Assembly (NCBI GenBank): GCA_013201395.1
Contig: JABMJD010000006.1
Coordinates: 1-64,000, forward strand
Reading direction: 5' to 3'
Source: Candidatus Syntrophopropionicum ammoniitolerans
Lineage (GTDB): Bacteria > Bacillota > Desulfotomaculia > Desulfotomaculales > Pelotomaculaceae
DNA length: 64,000 nucleotides
The position numbers were made by a program, and so were the translations under genes. Positions 1 through 7,832 of this stretch are shown here, piece by piece (position 1 is the stretch's first letter; each line of letters opens with the position of its first letter). The notes under the pieces are model-generated. The model saw only the letters and a program-made list of their open reading frames with translations, did no database searches and was not told the DNA's origin.

Positions 1-279
1 GATGCCCATCAGGCTCTGGCTATGAATCTGGTGCATAAGGTAGCAGCACCTGAGGAACTAGCAGCAGCGGCGCGGGTGTGGGCTGAAAAGCTAGCTGCGG
101 GCGCTACCGGATCATTTGCTATAGCCAAGGAAAATTTAAACCGGGCCTTGCTGCCCCTCTTGGAACGCCAGTTGGAGGTTGAGCGACAGGGGGTGCTGGA
201 GGCAGCATATAGTGATGATTATCAGGAAGGGTTGGCTGCTTTTTTGAAAAAGCGTAAGCCTCTTTTCAAGGGGTCCTAA
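1..279 (+). CDS. Enoyl-CoA hydratase/isomerase family protein, C-terminal fragment
   Basis: The frame is open from base 1, so only the last 92 residues lie in the window. They resemble the C-terminal part of crotonase-fold enzymes: a segment ALAMNLVHKV leads into the helical trimerisation region, and the protein ends FLKKRKPLFKGS. The family hydrates or isomerises 2-enoyl-CoA in fatty-acid or butyrate-type metabolism. The oxyanion-hole and catalytic glutamate segments are upstream of the window, so substrate cannot be judged. The downstream cysteine synthase has its own ribosome site 66 bases later and need not be co-transcribed. Confidence 0.85.
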   Translation, partial: DAHQALAMNLVHKVAAPEELAAAARVWAEKLAAGATGSFAIAKENLNRALLPLLERQLEVERQGVLEAAYSDDYQEGLAAFLKKRKPLFKGS

Positions 280-345
280 AAAATCACCTTTTATACCAGC
301 ATAAACACTAAATTATAAACCAAGAGGACAACTGGAGGGGAAATT

Positions 346-1254
346 GTGGACATTTTATCTGCTATAGGGAACACACCGCTTGTGGAATTAAGAACACTAA
401 ATAATGGGAGTAAGGTCCGCATATTTGGCAAGCTGGAAGGGAATAACCCCGGTGGTTCAATCAAGGATCGCCCGGCCTACTACATGATTAAAAAGGCAGA
501 GGAATCGGGTGAACTGACAAAGGATAAGATTATCCTGGAGCCCACCTCAGGCAACACCGGGATTGCTATAGCAATGATTGGTGCCGCTAAGGGATATCGG
601 GTCAAGCTGGTGATGCCTGGTTGTGTCAGTGAGGAAAGAAGTCGTATCCTGGAGGCCTACGGTACCGAATTGATCCTTACCCCGGCATGTGAACGTACCG
701 ATGGTTCCATCAGGGAGGCCCTGAGGATAATAAAAGAAGAGCCGAACAAGTATTATATGCCTAACCAGTTTATAAACATAAACAATACCCTTTCTCACTA
801 TGAAACCACCGGCCCGGAAATTTTTGCTCAGACAGAAGGAGAAATTGATGTTTTTGTAGCCGGTATGGGTACAACTGGGACACTAATGGGTATTGCTATG
901 TATCTTAAAGAGAAAAAACCGGGGATAAAAGTTGTCGGTGTGGAGCCTTTTAAGGGGCATGCTATCCAAGGTCTTAAAAATATGGAAGAAGCCATTGTGC
1001 CCCAGATCTACCATCCGGAAATAATGGATATCAAGGTCAATATAGAGGATGATGAGGCCTATGAAACGGCACGTAGACTGGCTACTAAGGAAGGCATTTT
1101 TGTAGGCATGTCCAGTGGTGCTGCTGTAGCCGGGGCCCTACGGATAGCCAAAACTATGGAAAAGGGCAATATTGTGGCCATCTTGCCCGACCGGGGTGAC
1201 CGTTATCTGAGTACTACCTTATTCAGGTCTATATGTGCAGATTGTTCCCCTTAA
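346..1254 (+). CDS. cysM: Cysteine synthase, CysM/CysK family (PLP enzyme)
   Basis: A 302-residue fold-type II PLP enzyme, the usual length. It should make L-cysteine from O-acetylserine (or O-phosphoserine) and sulfide or another sulfur donor in the cytoplasm. The substrate loop GNTPLVEL (8-15) is followed by NNPGGSIKDRP, with the PLP-binding lysine at K40; SGNTGIA is the asparagine/phosphate loop and GMGTTGTLMG the second phosphate-binding loop. The SIKDRP motif is closer to CysM than CysK, but the two cannot be separated safely by eye. It starts at GTG 346, six bases after GGAGGGG, and is monocistronic, ending at a strong terminator. Confidence 0.88.
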   Translation: MDILSAIGNTPLVELRTLNNGSKVRIFGKLEGNNPGGSIKDRPAYYMIKKAEESGELTKDKIILEPTSGNTGIAIAMIGAAKGYRVKLVMPGCVSEERSRILEAYGTELILTPACERTDGSIREALRIIKEEPNKYYMPNQFININNTLSHYETTGPEIFAQTEGEIDVFVAGMGTTGTLMGIAMYLKEKKPGIKVVGVEPFKGHAIQGLKNMEEAIVPQIYHPEIMDIKVNIEDDEAYETARRLATKEGIFVGMSSGAAVAGALRIAKTMEKGNIVAILPDRGDRYLSTTLFRSICADCSP

Positions 1255-1285
1255 TAAGCAGACCTCTGATGAGTTATAATAATGG

Positions 1286-1315
1286 GACCCGGCTGGAACG
1301 CCAGCCGGGTCTTTT
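1286..1315. terminator. Strong bidirectional terminator between cysM and the DUF1540 gene
   Basis: A perfect 11-bp stem (1286-1296 with 1301-1311) closes a 4-base AACG loop and is followed by TTTT at 1312-1315. It lies between two converging genes, so it probably serves both; on the minus strand the U-tract is weak. Confidence 0.85.
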
Positions 1316-1321
1316 GCGCAA

Positions 1322-1591
1322 CTAGGGCATTCTTTTGGCACCATCAGCTTCAATTTTATTAGAACCTTTGGTTACATAGGTTTTGCAGCAGGTGGCCATG
1401 CAGGAGCCCGCTGTCCCAGGAGTGAGCTGACTGGCAGTGTTTACATCAACCTGATCCGGCTGCATGCTGCCAAAGGCATCGTTGGCCACAAGGATTTGAT
1501 CAGCATGGCATTTGTTTCCTTGATTCCAATAGTGGCAGTCACTAACAATGCAGTGGATATTTTGTTGGCCTGAGTGTGGCATTTTGTTCAA
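1322..1591 (-). CDS. DUF1540 domain-containing Cys-rich small protein
   Basis: An 89-residue protein with a DUF1540-like cysteine pattern: C14, C19 and C28 near the N terminus within CIVSDCHYW, and a second cluster C64, C68, C69. The spacing suggests a metal-binding knuckle. DUF1540 proteins are common in Clostridia and have no assigned function. The ATG at 1591 is preceded on the minus strand by GAAAGGGTTG. It is a single gene, convergent with cysM and divergent from yjbQ across an AT-rich 115-base gap. Confidence 0.75.
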   Translation of the reverse strand: MNKMPHSGQQNIHCIVSDCHYWNQGNKCHADQILVANDAFGSMQPDQVDVNTASQLTPGTAGSCMATCCKTYVTKGSNKIEADGAKRMP

Positions 1592-1708
1592 CCCTTTCTT
1601 TTGAATTTGTACTTCACTTGTATTATTAGCAGTTAGGAGTTTTTTATTTAATAAAAATATTTCTTGTTTTGTCTAACAATAATAATAGGTTAAGAAGGAG
1701 GAATTTTG

Positions 1709-2122
1709 ATGAAGGCTCATACTAAATATTTATGGTTTAACACTCGTAAAAGGCGGGAATATATCAACGTCACCGGAGAAGTGGAAAAGGCAGTGCGTGA
1801 AAGTGGTATTCAGGAAGGGATGGTGCTGGTTTCGGCGATGCATATTACGGCCGGTGTATATGTAAATGATGATGAACAAGGTATTATCCAGGATATAGAT
1901 GAAATGCTGGAGGAAATGGCGCCTTACGGCAAGGATTACCTGCACCACAGGACTGGCGAAGACAATGGGGATGCCCATTTAAAAAGCTTACTTGTCCACC
2001 ACCAGGTGATTATACCGGTTACAAAGGGCCAGTTGGACTTTGGCCCATGGCAGCAGGTGTACTATGCTGAGTTTGACGGCCAAAGGAAAAAGAGGGTGAT
2101 CATCAAGGTAATGGGGGAATAG
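1709..2122 (+). CDS. YjbQ family protein (UPF0047, secondary thiamine-phosphate synthase-like)
   Basis: A 137-residue member of the YjbQ/UPF0047 family. The conserved [15 protein letters not shown] segment and the later [15 protein letters not shown] stretch with its His/Asp/Glu residues mark the family, as does the QVYYAEFDG segment near the end. Some members show weak thiamine-phosphate synthase activity; the physiological role is unclear. ATG 1709 is chosen because GGAGG (1697-1701) is seven bases upstream; an in-frame TTG at 1706 is only four bases from it. The gene stands alone, with no sign of a link to the thiamine operon 7 kb away. Confidence 0.85.
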   Translation: MKAHTKYLWFNTRKRREYINVTGEVEKAVRESGIQEGMVLVSAMHITAGVYVNDDEQGIIQDIDEMLEEMAPYGKDYLHHRTGEDNGDAHLKSLLVHHQVIIPVTKGQLDFGPWQQVYYAEFDGQRKKRVIIKVMGE

Positions 2123-2220
2123 GAAAAATCTGATTTCACTGATTATGTATCAGAGTCAGGCCCCGTTGAAATAATAAGCAGTAATATTAATTTGCCCTTA
2201 TGGCTATTGGTGGGATATAG

Positions 2221-2634
2221 GTGCAAAAATTGTATAGATCCCGGAAAACCAGGCTCATTGCCGGGGTGGCAGGCGGTTTAGCCGAATATTTTGATATTGA
2301 TGTGGCCATTATTAGACTATTGTGGGTTTTAGCTGCTTTTGCCGGTGGAGCAGGTCTTCTGGCCTACATTGCTGCTATGATTATCATTCCGGAAAGAAGG
2401 GAAACATTGGAAAAGCCTGGTGAAGGACAGCAAGAGGGTGTTGCAAAACCTAAAAGGAGTCACCGCTTGGAAACTGCCCGTCGTAACGCCGGTCTGATCT
2501 TAATTGGTCTGGGAGTTCTACTGCTGGCTCATGAAATACTTCCCTGGTATTTAATGCGCTATGTATGGCCGTTGCTGTTGATCGGCCTGGGTGTTTTCGT
2601 TCTTTCCAGGGGTAGGCAGGGGGGAAGGCCGTGA
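2221..2634 (+). CDS. PspC domain membrane protein
   Basis: A 137-residue protein whose first 60 residues are a PspC domain: a basic start LYRSRKTR, the GVAGGLAEYFDID core, and a hydrophobic segment ending in MIIIPE. After a charged linker (about 60-88) comes a second hydrophobic region (about 90-132) of the LiaF/DUF5668 type. PspC/LiaF proteins sit in the membrane and modulate envelope-stress signalling, but no sensor or PspA gene is adjacent. It starts at GTG 2221 after GGTGGGATA. The stop overlaps the start of the next gene by four bases, so the two are probably translationally coupled. Confidence 0.8.
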   Translation: MQKLYRSRKTRLIAGVAGGLAEYFDIDVAIIRLLWVLAAFAGGAGLLAYIAAMIIIPERRETLEKPGEGQQEGVAKPKRSHRLETARRNAGLILIGLGVLLLAHEILPWYLMRYVWPLLLIGLGVFVLSRGRQGGRP

Positions 2635-2891
2635 GCACGGGATCCTTTATTGTGGGACTGGCGCTGATTTTGGTTGGTGTAACAGTTTTGTTAGACAATC
2701 TTGGTTATGGTGCCAGGGGCCTCATTACCCAGCTGCAAAAATTGTGGCCGGTGATAGTAATTGTCATCGGCATTGGCGTTTTAGGAAATGGCAGGATTCC
2801 CTACTGGCTGGGAATAATCATCACACTGGTGTTGGTAGGGGGAATCGTGTTTTTGTTCATGGGAGCCCCAAGGCTGGTTCATCTTTTTTAA
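2631..2891 (+). CDS. Small LiaF-like/DUF5668 membrane protein
   Basis: An 86-residue, almost entirely hydrophobic protein with three likely membrane segments (about 3-20, 34-50, 56-75). Its SFIVGLALILVGVTVLLDNL start and LWPVIVIVIGIGVL segment repeat the pattern of the C-terminal half of the preceding PspC protein, consistent with a LiaI/LiaF-type membrane domain. GTG 2631 overlaps the previous stop codon. It is followed 12 bases later by the Ste24-type protease, suggesting one operon. Its role is unknown; an envelope-stress function is inferred only from resemblance and context. Confidence 0.7.
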   Translation: MSTGSFIVGLALILVGVTVLLDNLGYGARGLITQLQKLWPVIVIVIGIGVLGNGRIPYWLGIIITLVLVGGIVFLFMGAPRLVHLF

Positions 2892-2903
2892 AAGGGGGTA
2901 ACA

Positions 2904-4130
2904 ATGCAGCCTCGTTTGCACATGATCTGGCTAATCCTGCTTGCCGGGGTGGGGGTGTTTGGCCTGTTGTACTTTTGGTTTACCCTTTTTCCCGGCCGGC
3001 CGGCCGCTAATGTCTTTCTTCATTTCAGCGCTGAGCAGGTGGAACAGGGCCGCCAATACAGCAGGGCTATACGCCTGGCCGGTATCTTTTCTGTTTTTGC
3101 CCAGGTTGCTTTTTTGGCCTGGTTTATTTTCACAGGAAGGGCGGCTGCTTTGGTCCGCTGGCTGGCACAAGCAGCAGGGGGAGGATTTTGGGTCAACCTG
3201 CTGCTGTTTTTCCTGGTGCTCTGGTTTTTACTGCAATTAATTAACTTACCCTTTACTCTTTTCAACAGCTACTTTTGGCAGCACTGGTGGGGTTTTTCCA
3301 CCCAAACCGTGGGGTCCTGGTGGGGGGATTATCTTAAGGGAAGTGCCATCAGCCTGGTTTTATCTGCAGCAGGGGTTTTGATTCTCTTCGGGTTCATGCA
3401 ACGCTGGCCACAGACCTGGTGGCTGGTCACGTCAATATTTCTTTCCGTGTGGATTATTATTCAAACCTTTCTCTGGCCACTGGTGGTGGCACCACTTTTT
3501 AACCGCTTTACACCCGCTACTGATCCGGCCCTTGTGTCTATGGTAGAAGAACTGGCGGATAAGGCCGGTTTACCCGTTAGTGAAGTACTGATTATGGACG
3601 CCAGCAGCCGTACCACCAAGGTCAACGCCTATTATACCGGTTTGGGTGGTACCAGGCGGATCGTGTTGTACGATACCTTGCTGACATCCCACCCCCTTGA
3701 TGAGGTTAAGGCAGTGGTAGCCCACGAAATGGCCCACTGGCAAAAGGGACATATAATAAAGGGTTTGTTTTTGGGGATATTAGGTAATTTTGTTCTCTGG
3801 TATATTTTGTTTTTGCTGCTGCCGGTGACTGTGCCCCAGTGGACACGTAACCCGGCCACCTGGGCGGTGATACTGCTGTTTTTGCTGCTGACTTCATTTG
3901 CTGCCAATCCCTTGCAAAATTACATCTCCCGGCAAATGGAAACAGAGGCAGACCAGGTATCTGTGATGCTAACCGAGGACATCCCCGCCGCCCTACGTTT
4001 GGAAACTAACCTGGCGGTGGTCAATCTATCTGATGTGGCACCGGCTCCCTTTGTACGCTGGTTTAGTTATAGCCATCCACCTGCTCCGGAGCGGATTAAA
4101 ACTATTGAACAAGCGGGTAAATCATTATGA
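2904..4130 (+). CDS. M48 family metallopeptidase, CAAX prenyl protease/Ste24-like
   Basis: A 408-residue integral membrane zinc protease. The HEMAH zinc motif lies at residues 274-278 and the third ligand is expected in the METEADQ segment about 65 residues later. Several hydrophobic segments precede the catalytic region (about 5-25, 55-75, 90-115, 145-165, 170-195) and two follow it, the Ste24/FACE-1 arrangement. In bacteria such enzymes act in membrane-protein quality control rather than prenyl processing. ATG 2904 follows AAAGGGGG by six bases. It is the third gene of the PspC-like cluster, which fits an envelope-stress role. Confidence 0.85.
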   Translation: MQPRLHMIWLILLAGVGVFGLLYFWFTLFPGRPAANVFLHFSAEQVEQGRQYSRAIRLAGIFSVFAQVAFLAWFIFTGRAAALVRWLAQAAGGGFWVNLLLFFLVLWFLLQLINLPFTLFNSYFWQHWWGFSTQTVGSWWGDYLKGSAISLVLSAAGVLILFGFMQRWPQTWWLVTSIFLSVWIIIQTFLWPLVVAPLFNRFTPATDPALVSMVEELADKAGLPVSEVLIMDASSRTTKVNAYYTGLGGTRRIVLYDTLLTSHPLDEVKAVVAHEMAHWQKGHIIKGLFLGILGNFVLWYILFLLLPVTVPQWTRNPATWAVILLFLLLTSFAANPLQNYISRQMETEADQVSVMLTEDIPAALRLETNLAVVNLSDVAPAPFVRWFSYSHPPAPERIKTIEQAGKSL

Positions 4131-4200
4131 AAAAACATTCCTCCCACACCTGGTCTAGTATGATAGTAATTACGTTACTGAGACAAGGGGGGACGAGGTG

Positions 4201-4479
4201 ATGCTCAAGAGGTTTCTGGGGATGTTTTTTAGTTGGGAGACTGTTTACATAACAAGTAATCTTCAAAATTTTGCTACTATTAGAGGAAGATTATTGGATA
4301 GTGGAATAAGGATGAAAACAAAAGCTAGCGGTGGCGGGGCGGTGGGTAGAGGATCATATCACTCTGGAATGCCAGTCCAATCTCACAGTTCTACTACATA
4401 TGAAATATTGGTGAGTAAGGAGGATTTACATCGGGCAACTGAAGCAATCCACAGATTGAGAGAGACAAAACAGCATTAG
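4201..4479 (+). CDS. Small hypothetical protein, possibly DUF2007-like
   Basis: A 92-residue soluble protein. After a short hydrophobic start comes a beta/alpha pattern, VYITSNLQNFATIRGRLLDS, a glycine- and serine-rich linker (about 40-62) and a final strand and helix, YEILVSKEDLHRATEAIHRL. This resembles the small ferredoxin-like DUF2007 fold of putative signal-transducing proteins, but the match is by eye only. ATG 4201 is eight bases after a GGGGGG ribosome site; GTG 4198 is an alternative. Its stop codon forms part of the terminator stem. Confidence 0.6.
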   Translation: MLKRFLGMFFSWETVYITSNLQNFATIRGRLLDSGIRMKTKASGGGAVGRGSYHSGMPVQSHSSTTYEILVSKEDLHRATEAIHRLRETKQH

Positions 4480-4508
4480 GAGCAGACCTTTTAGCCTGCT
4501 CCTTTTTT
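4478..4508. terminator. Terminator after the small hypothetical gene
   Basis: An 8-bp stem AGGAGCAG (4478-4485) pairs with CTGCTCCT (4496-4503) around a 10-base loop and runs into a T-tract ending at 4508. The stem starts within the stop codon of the plus-strand gene and may also serve the convergent DUF4912 gene. Confidence 0.8.
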
Positions 4509-4531
4509 AGTGGGGTTGGTTTTTCTCCTAT

Positions 4532-4963
4532 TTATTTGTTATAAAATGAGCCGGAACTATAGCTTGTCCAGGGTACTCCGGTACTGCTTTTATACTCCCC
4601 GGTGCCCCAGAAGTTTGAACCGGCTGTGTTCTGGATCCCGGGGTGTTCCATCGGGGTAGATGAAGTGTTAGAAAAAATAATGGGGTAATAGAGATCATCG
4701 GCTTCTTTTATGCTTATATCACAGTAGTATTCCAGGCCCGGTTCTACACCTGTAATGTAAAAACTGTCCCAGAAAGGTTTGATGTCAAATGAGCGATCTA
4801 CGCCCCGGTTGGCTACATTCAGTCGCAACAACAGTTTTTTTCTATCCAGGGCGGCTCTTTGGCTGGGGGAGAGATCCCAGTACACATAAAGTGTCCGGGG
4901 CGTTTGCATCATGAGGACCAGGGTGTTGTAGTCATAATTTGTGGGCAAGGGCGCTAATGTCAT
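4532..4963 (-). CDS. DUF4912 domain-containing protein
   Basis: A 143-residue protein with a DUF4912 core: LVLMMQTPRTLYVYWDLSP (about 16-34), a beta-rich middle with LLLRLNVANR, and a WDSFYITGVEPGLEYYCDI segment. The domain looks like a small immunoglobulin-like sheet and is found in many Clostridia; no biochemical function is known. The last 40 residues are Ser/Thr/Gly-rich and low in complexity. The ATG at 4963 is preceded by an AGGTGAT-like site. It is a single gene, divergent from the MFS transporter over a 272-base AT-rich gap in which I see no other gene. Confidence 0.7.
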   Translation of the reverse strand: MTLAPLPTNYDYNTLVLMMQTPRTLYVYWDLSPSQRAALDRKKLLLRLNVANRGVDRSFDIKPFWDSFYITGVEPGLEYYCDISIKEADDLYYPIIFSNTSSTPMEHPGIQNTAGSNFWGTGEYKSSTGVPWTSYSSGSFYNK

Positions 4964-5235
4964 TTGATCACCTCAACCTTTCTATAGCATAAATACAAAT
5001 GAAGTAAACATTACCAACATATATAATATAACCCATATTTATTAAGATTGTCTTTCTGAATTATTAAGCATTTATTATCTTTAGATCTACAAACATTGAC
5101 ATTTACTAGGCACAAATGTTGATTAATAAAAAGGAGATACCTATCTTTTAAAGAATTTAAGTAAACCGAAACGCTGTACAAATACAGTATTGATAAGAAC
5201 CTGTTTTTTAATAATTGCTTTTGGGGGATGACTTT

Positions 5236-6633
5236 ATGAACCATGATCCGGCAACGAAAAAATATGCGCTAATTACAGTGATGCTAGCTTCCTTTACGAC
5301 ACCTTTTATGGGTAGCGCCATAAATTTGGCCATACCTTCTATTGGACAGCAGTTCGGCAGCAACGCCCTGTTGCTCAGTTGGGTGGTCAGCAGCTACATA
5401 CTGTCATCGGCAGCCTTTCTGCTGCCCTTCGGCCGCCTGGCTGATATGGTGGGTAGGAAAAAAATCTTTGTTCTTGGAGTGGCTATATTCTTAATCTCTT
5501 CCTTGTTTTGTGGTTTTGCCTGGTCTGTCCAAGCCCTTATTGGTTTGAGGGTACTGCAGGGTGTAGGTTCAGCCATGACTTTCGGCACCGGTACAGCCAT
5601 ATTGACTTCTATATTTCCGCCCCGGGAAAGGGGCCGGGTGCTGGGATTAAATGTGGCTACAGTTTATACGGGATTGTCTCTGGGGCCAGTGTTGGGTGGA
5701 GCAATGAACCAGCACCTGGGCTGGGAGTCCATATTTTTTCTCAACGCGGTAGTGGGTCTAACTGTTCTGGCTTTTGCTGTTAAGATTAAAGGAGAATGGG
5801 TTGGTGCCGAAGGTGAAAGCTTTGATACGGCGGGGACTGCCTTTTATATGGCTGGATTGGTAGCCTTTTTGTATGCCATTTCCACAATCGCTACTTCAGA
5901 GGCATCAAAATACATCTTGCTGCTGGGGCTGGTTTTACTAGTCTTGTTTGTGAGGCACGAAATTGGATCAAAGTATCCGTTAATTGATATCAAACTTTTG
6001 ACCCGTAATGTCACCTTTGCTATGTCCAACCTGGCGGCGCTGATTAACTACAGTGCCACCTTTGCCTTAACCTTTCTACTCTCCCTTGTACTACAGGTGG
6101 GGATGGGACATAGTTCGTCGGCGGCTGGCATGATTTTGCTGGCCCAGCCGGTGATGATGGCCCTACTTTCTCCTTTTGCCGGGTCCCTATCGGACCGTGT
6201 GCAGCCACGGATTGTTTCTTCCATTGGTATGGGCCTTTCCGCCCTGGGACTTTTTTTGTTCAGCTTTCTAGCAAGAGAAACCCCGGTGTGGATAATCATT
6301 GGCATACTGGTGTTGCTGGGGATCGGTTTCGCTCTATTTTCCTCGCCAAACATGAATGCCATCATGAGTTCTGTAGATAAAAGGTATTACGGTATCGCCT
6401 CTTCTACCAGCGGTACCATGAGGCTGGTGGGCCAGGCAGTTAGTATTGCCGTGGCTACCCTGATTATAGATCTTTATGTGGGTAGCGCTCAGCTCACTCC
6501 AGCTGTGGCAGATCCCCTGTTGAAAAGTGCCAAAGTGGCCTTTGTTGTTTTTGCTATTACCTGTGTCGGGGGTGTTTTTGCTTCCCTGGCCAGGGGGGAT
6601 ATGGATAGGGAAGCTAAACTGGCGGAGGAATAA
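5236..6633 (+). CDS. MFS transporter, DHA2 (EmrB/QacA) family
   Basis: A 465-residue integral membrane protein with about 14 hydrophobic segments, as in the DHA2 drug:H+ antiporters. It carries the motif-A-like loop GRLADMVGRKK between segments 2 and 3, LRVLQGVGSAMTFGTGTAI, and the antiporter motif-C-like GLSLGPVLGGAMNQHLGW. A second motif-A-like loop SLSDRVQPR lies in the C-terminal half. It probably exports hydrophobic compounds; the substrate is unknown. ATG 5236 is eight bases after GGGGG. No regulator is adjacent. The gene ends near a good terminator. Confidence 0.88.
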   Translation: MNHDPATKKYALITVMLASFTTPFMGSAINLAIPSIGQQFGSNALLLSWVVSSYILSSAAFLLPFGRLADMVGRKKIFVLGVAIFLISSLFCGFAWSVQALIGLRVLQGVGSAMTFGTGTAILTSIFPPRERGRVLGLNVATVYTGLSLGPVLGGAMNQHLGWESIFFLNAVVGLTVLAFAVKIKGEWVGAEGESFDTAGTAFYMAGLVAFLYAISTIATSEASKYILLLGLVLLVLFVRHEIGSKYPLIDIKLLTRNVTFAMSNLAALINYSATFALTFLLSLVLQVGMGHSSSAAGMILLAQPVMMALLSPFAGSLSDRVQPRIVSSIGMGLSALGLFLFSFLARETPVWIIIGILVLLGIGFALFSSPNMNAIMSSVDKRYYGIASSTSGTMRLVGQAVSIAVATLIIDLYVGSAQLTPAVADPLLKSAKVAFVVFAITCVGGVFASLARGDMDREAKLAEE

Positions 6634-6700
6634 ATGGGGGGAGCTTCGTACCCCGTTTGGTATAGCCCTTGTTTGTGGATGATTCTACACATTGTTCCAG

Positions 6701-6722
6701 GCCCCTCCATTAGGGGCTTTTT
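6701..6722 (+). terminator. Rho-independent terminator after the MFS gene
   Basis: GCCCCT (6701-6706) pairs with AGGGGC (6712-6717) around a 5-base loop, followed by TTTTT (6718-6722). It lies 67 bases after the MFS stop and upstream of the E1 alpha gene. Confidence 0.8.
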
Positions 6723-6862
6723 GAGGTTTAACGAAGAGTCTGCCAGTTTATTTTTCATGGGGGCAACAGCCTTTAAAATTAGTATGGTAAAATTTAAAAA
6801 GGGTTTAGTGATGTGCTCGTCGTATTTCTTCAATAAAATGGACTGCGGGGAGGGATAGCAGT

Positions 6863-7816
6863 TTGGAACAGGAAAAGTTAATGCTCTATCAGAATATGTT
6901 GTTTATCAGACGCTTTGAGGAAAAGTTAACCGAGTTGTGTAAAATTGAGGGAAAGGTGCCCGGCATGATGATTCTTTGTACAGGGCAGGAGGCCGTGGCC
7001 ACCGGGGTGTGCGGTGCGTTGGAGAAGGATGATGTAATCATCGGCAACCATCGTAGTCACGGGCATCTGTTGGCCAAAGGCGCTGACCCTAATGCACTGA
7101 TGGCAGAAATCTTTGGCAAAGTAACGGGTTGTAACAAGGGCAAGAGCGGCACCCTGCATCTGGCGGTACCGGAGGTAAATGCTCTGTGCACCACTACTGT
7201 TGTAGGTGGCGGCATTCCCATTGCTGTGGGAACGGCTTTTGCCCAGCAGTATAGGGAAAGCAAGGCGATCACGGTGTGCTTTTTCGGGGATGGAGCTGCG
7301 GACGAAGGAAGTTTTCATGAATCCCTGAATATGGCGGCCCTGTGGGACTTGCCGGTGATTTTTGTGTGTGAAAACAATGTGTACTCCGGCGCCCAGCGGA
7401 TGGAAGAGCATACCAAGGTAAAGGACATTGCGCTACGGGCCCAGGGATATGGTATGCCCGGTGTAACCGTGGACGGCAACGATGCAGAAGCAGTGCTGCA
7501 GGTTACGGCCGAAGCCCGGCAGCGTTGCCTGGCCGGGGAAGGACCCACTTTGATTGAATGCAAAACCTACCGCTGGCGGGGCCACGGTGAACTGGACCAT
7601 CAGGTCTACCAGCCAAAAGAGGAAATAGCCATGTGGATGGAGCGCTGCCCGATTAAAAAGATAGAACAGCAACTGCTGGTAGAAGGGGCCATATCCAGGG
7701 AGGATATTGCCGCACTGGAGGAATCTATCGCCATGTTTGTGGATGATGCCGTTCGTTTTGCGGAGGAAAGCCCCTATCCGGCTCCAGAAGAAGCATTGGA
7801 GGATGTTTATATTTAG
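6863..7816 (+). CDS. TPP-dependent 2-oxoacid/acetoin dehydrogenase E1 component, alpha subunit
   Basis: A 317-residue E1 alpha subunit of the pyruvate/acetoin/branched-chain dehydrogenase type. The thiamine-diphosphate motif is visible as GDGAADEGSFHESLNMAAL followed by VCENN. Early residues RRFEEKL and the GQEAVATG segment are typical of the family. It would decarboxylate a 2-oxoacid or cleave acetoin with TPP and Mg2+. The TTG start at 6863 is eight bases after GGGGAGGG. The beta subunit follows after 16 bases. No E2 or E3 gene lies nearby, so the substrate (acetoin, pyruvate or another acid) is open. Confidence 0.88.
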   Translation: MEQEKLMLYQNMLFIRRFEEKLTELCKIEGKVPGMMILCTGQEAVATGVCGALEKDDVIIGNHRSHGHLLAKGADPNALMAEIFGKVTGCNKGKSGTLHLAVPEVNALCTTTVVGGGIPIAVGTAFAQQYRESKAITVCFFGDGAADEGSFHESLNMAALWDLPVIFVCENNVYSGAQRMEEHTKVKDIALRAQGYGMPGVTVDGNDAEAVLQVTAEARQRCLAGEGPTLIECKTYRWRGHGELDHQVYQPKEEIAMWMERCPIKKIEQQLLVEGAISREDIAALEESIAMFVDDAVRFAEESPYPAPEEALEDVYI

Positions 7817-7832
7817 GAAAGGAGATTTTGCC

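Noticed and set aside
6634-6858. A short plus-strand frame between the MFS gene and E1 alpha
   Set aside because: It has no ribosome site, starts right at the previous stop, and runs through the terminator hairpin.
7707-7832. A longer N terminus for the E1 beta subunit
   Set aside because: It would overlap E1 alpha by over 100 bases; ATG 7833 has a proper GAAAGGAG site and matches the family start.
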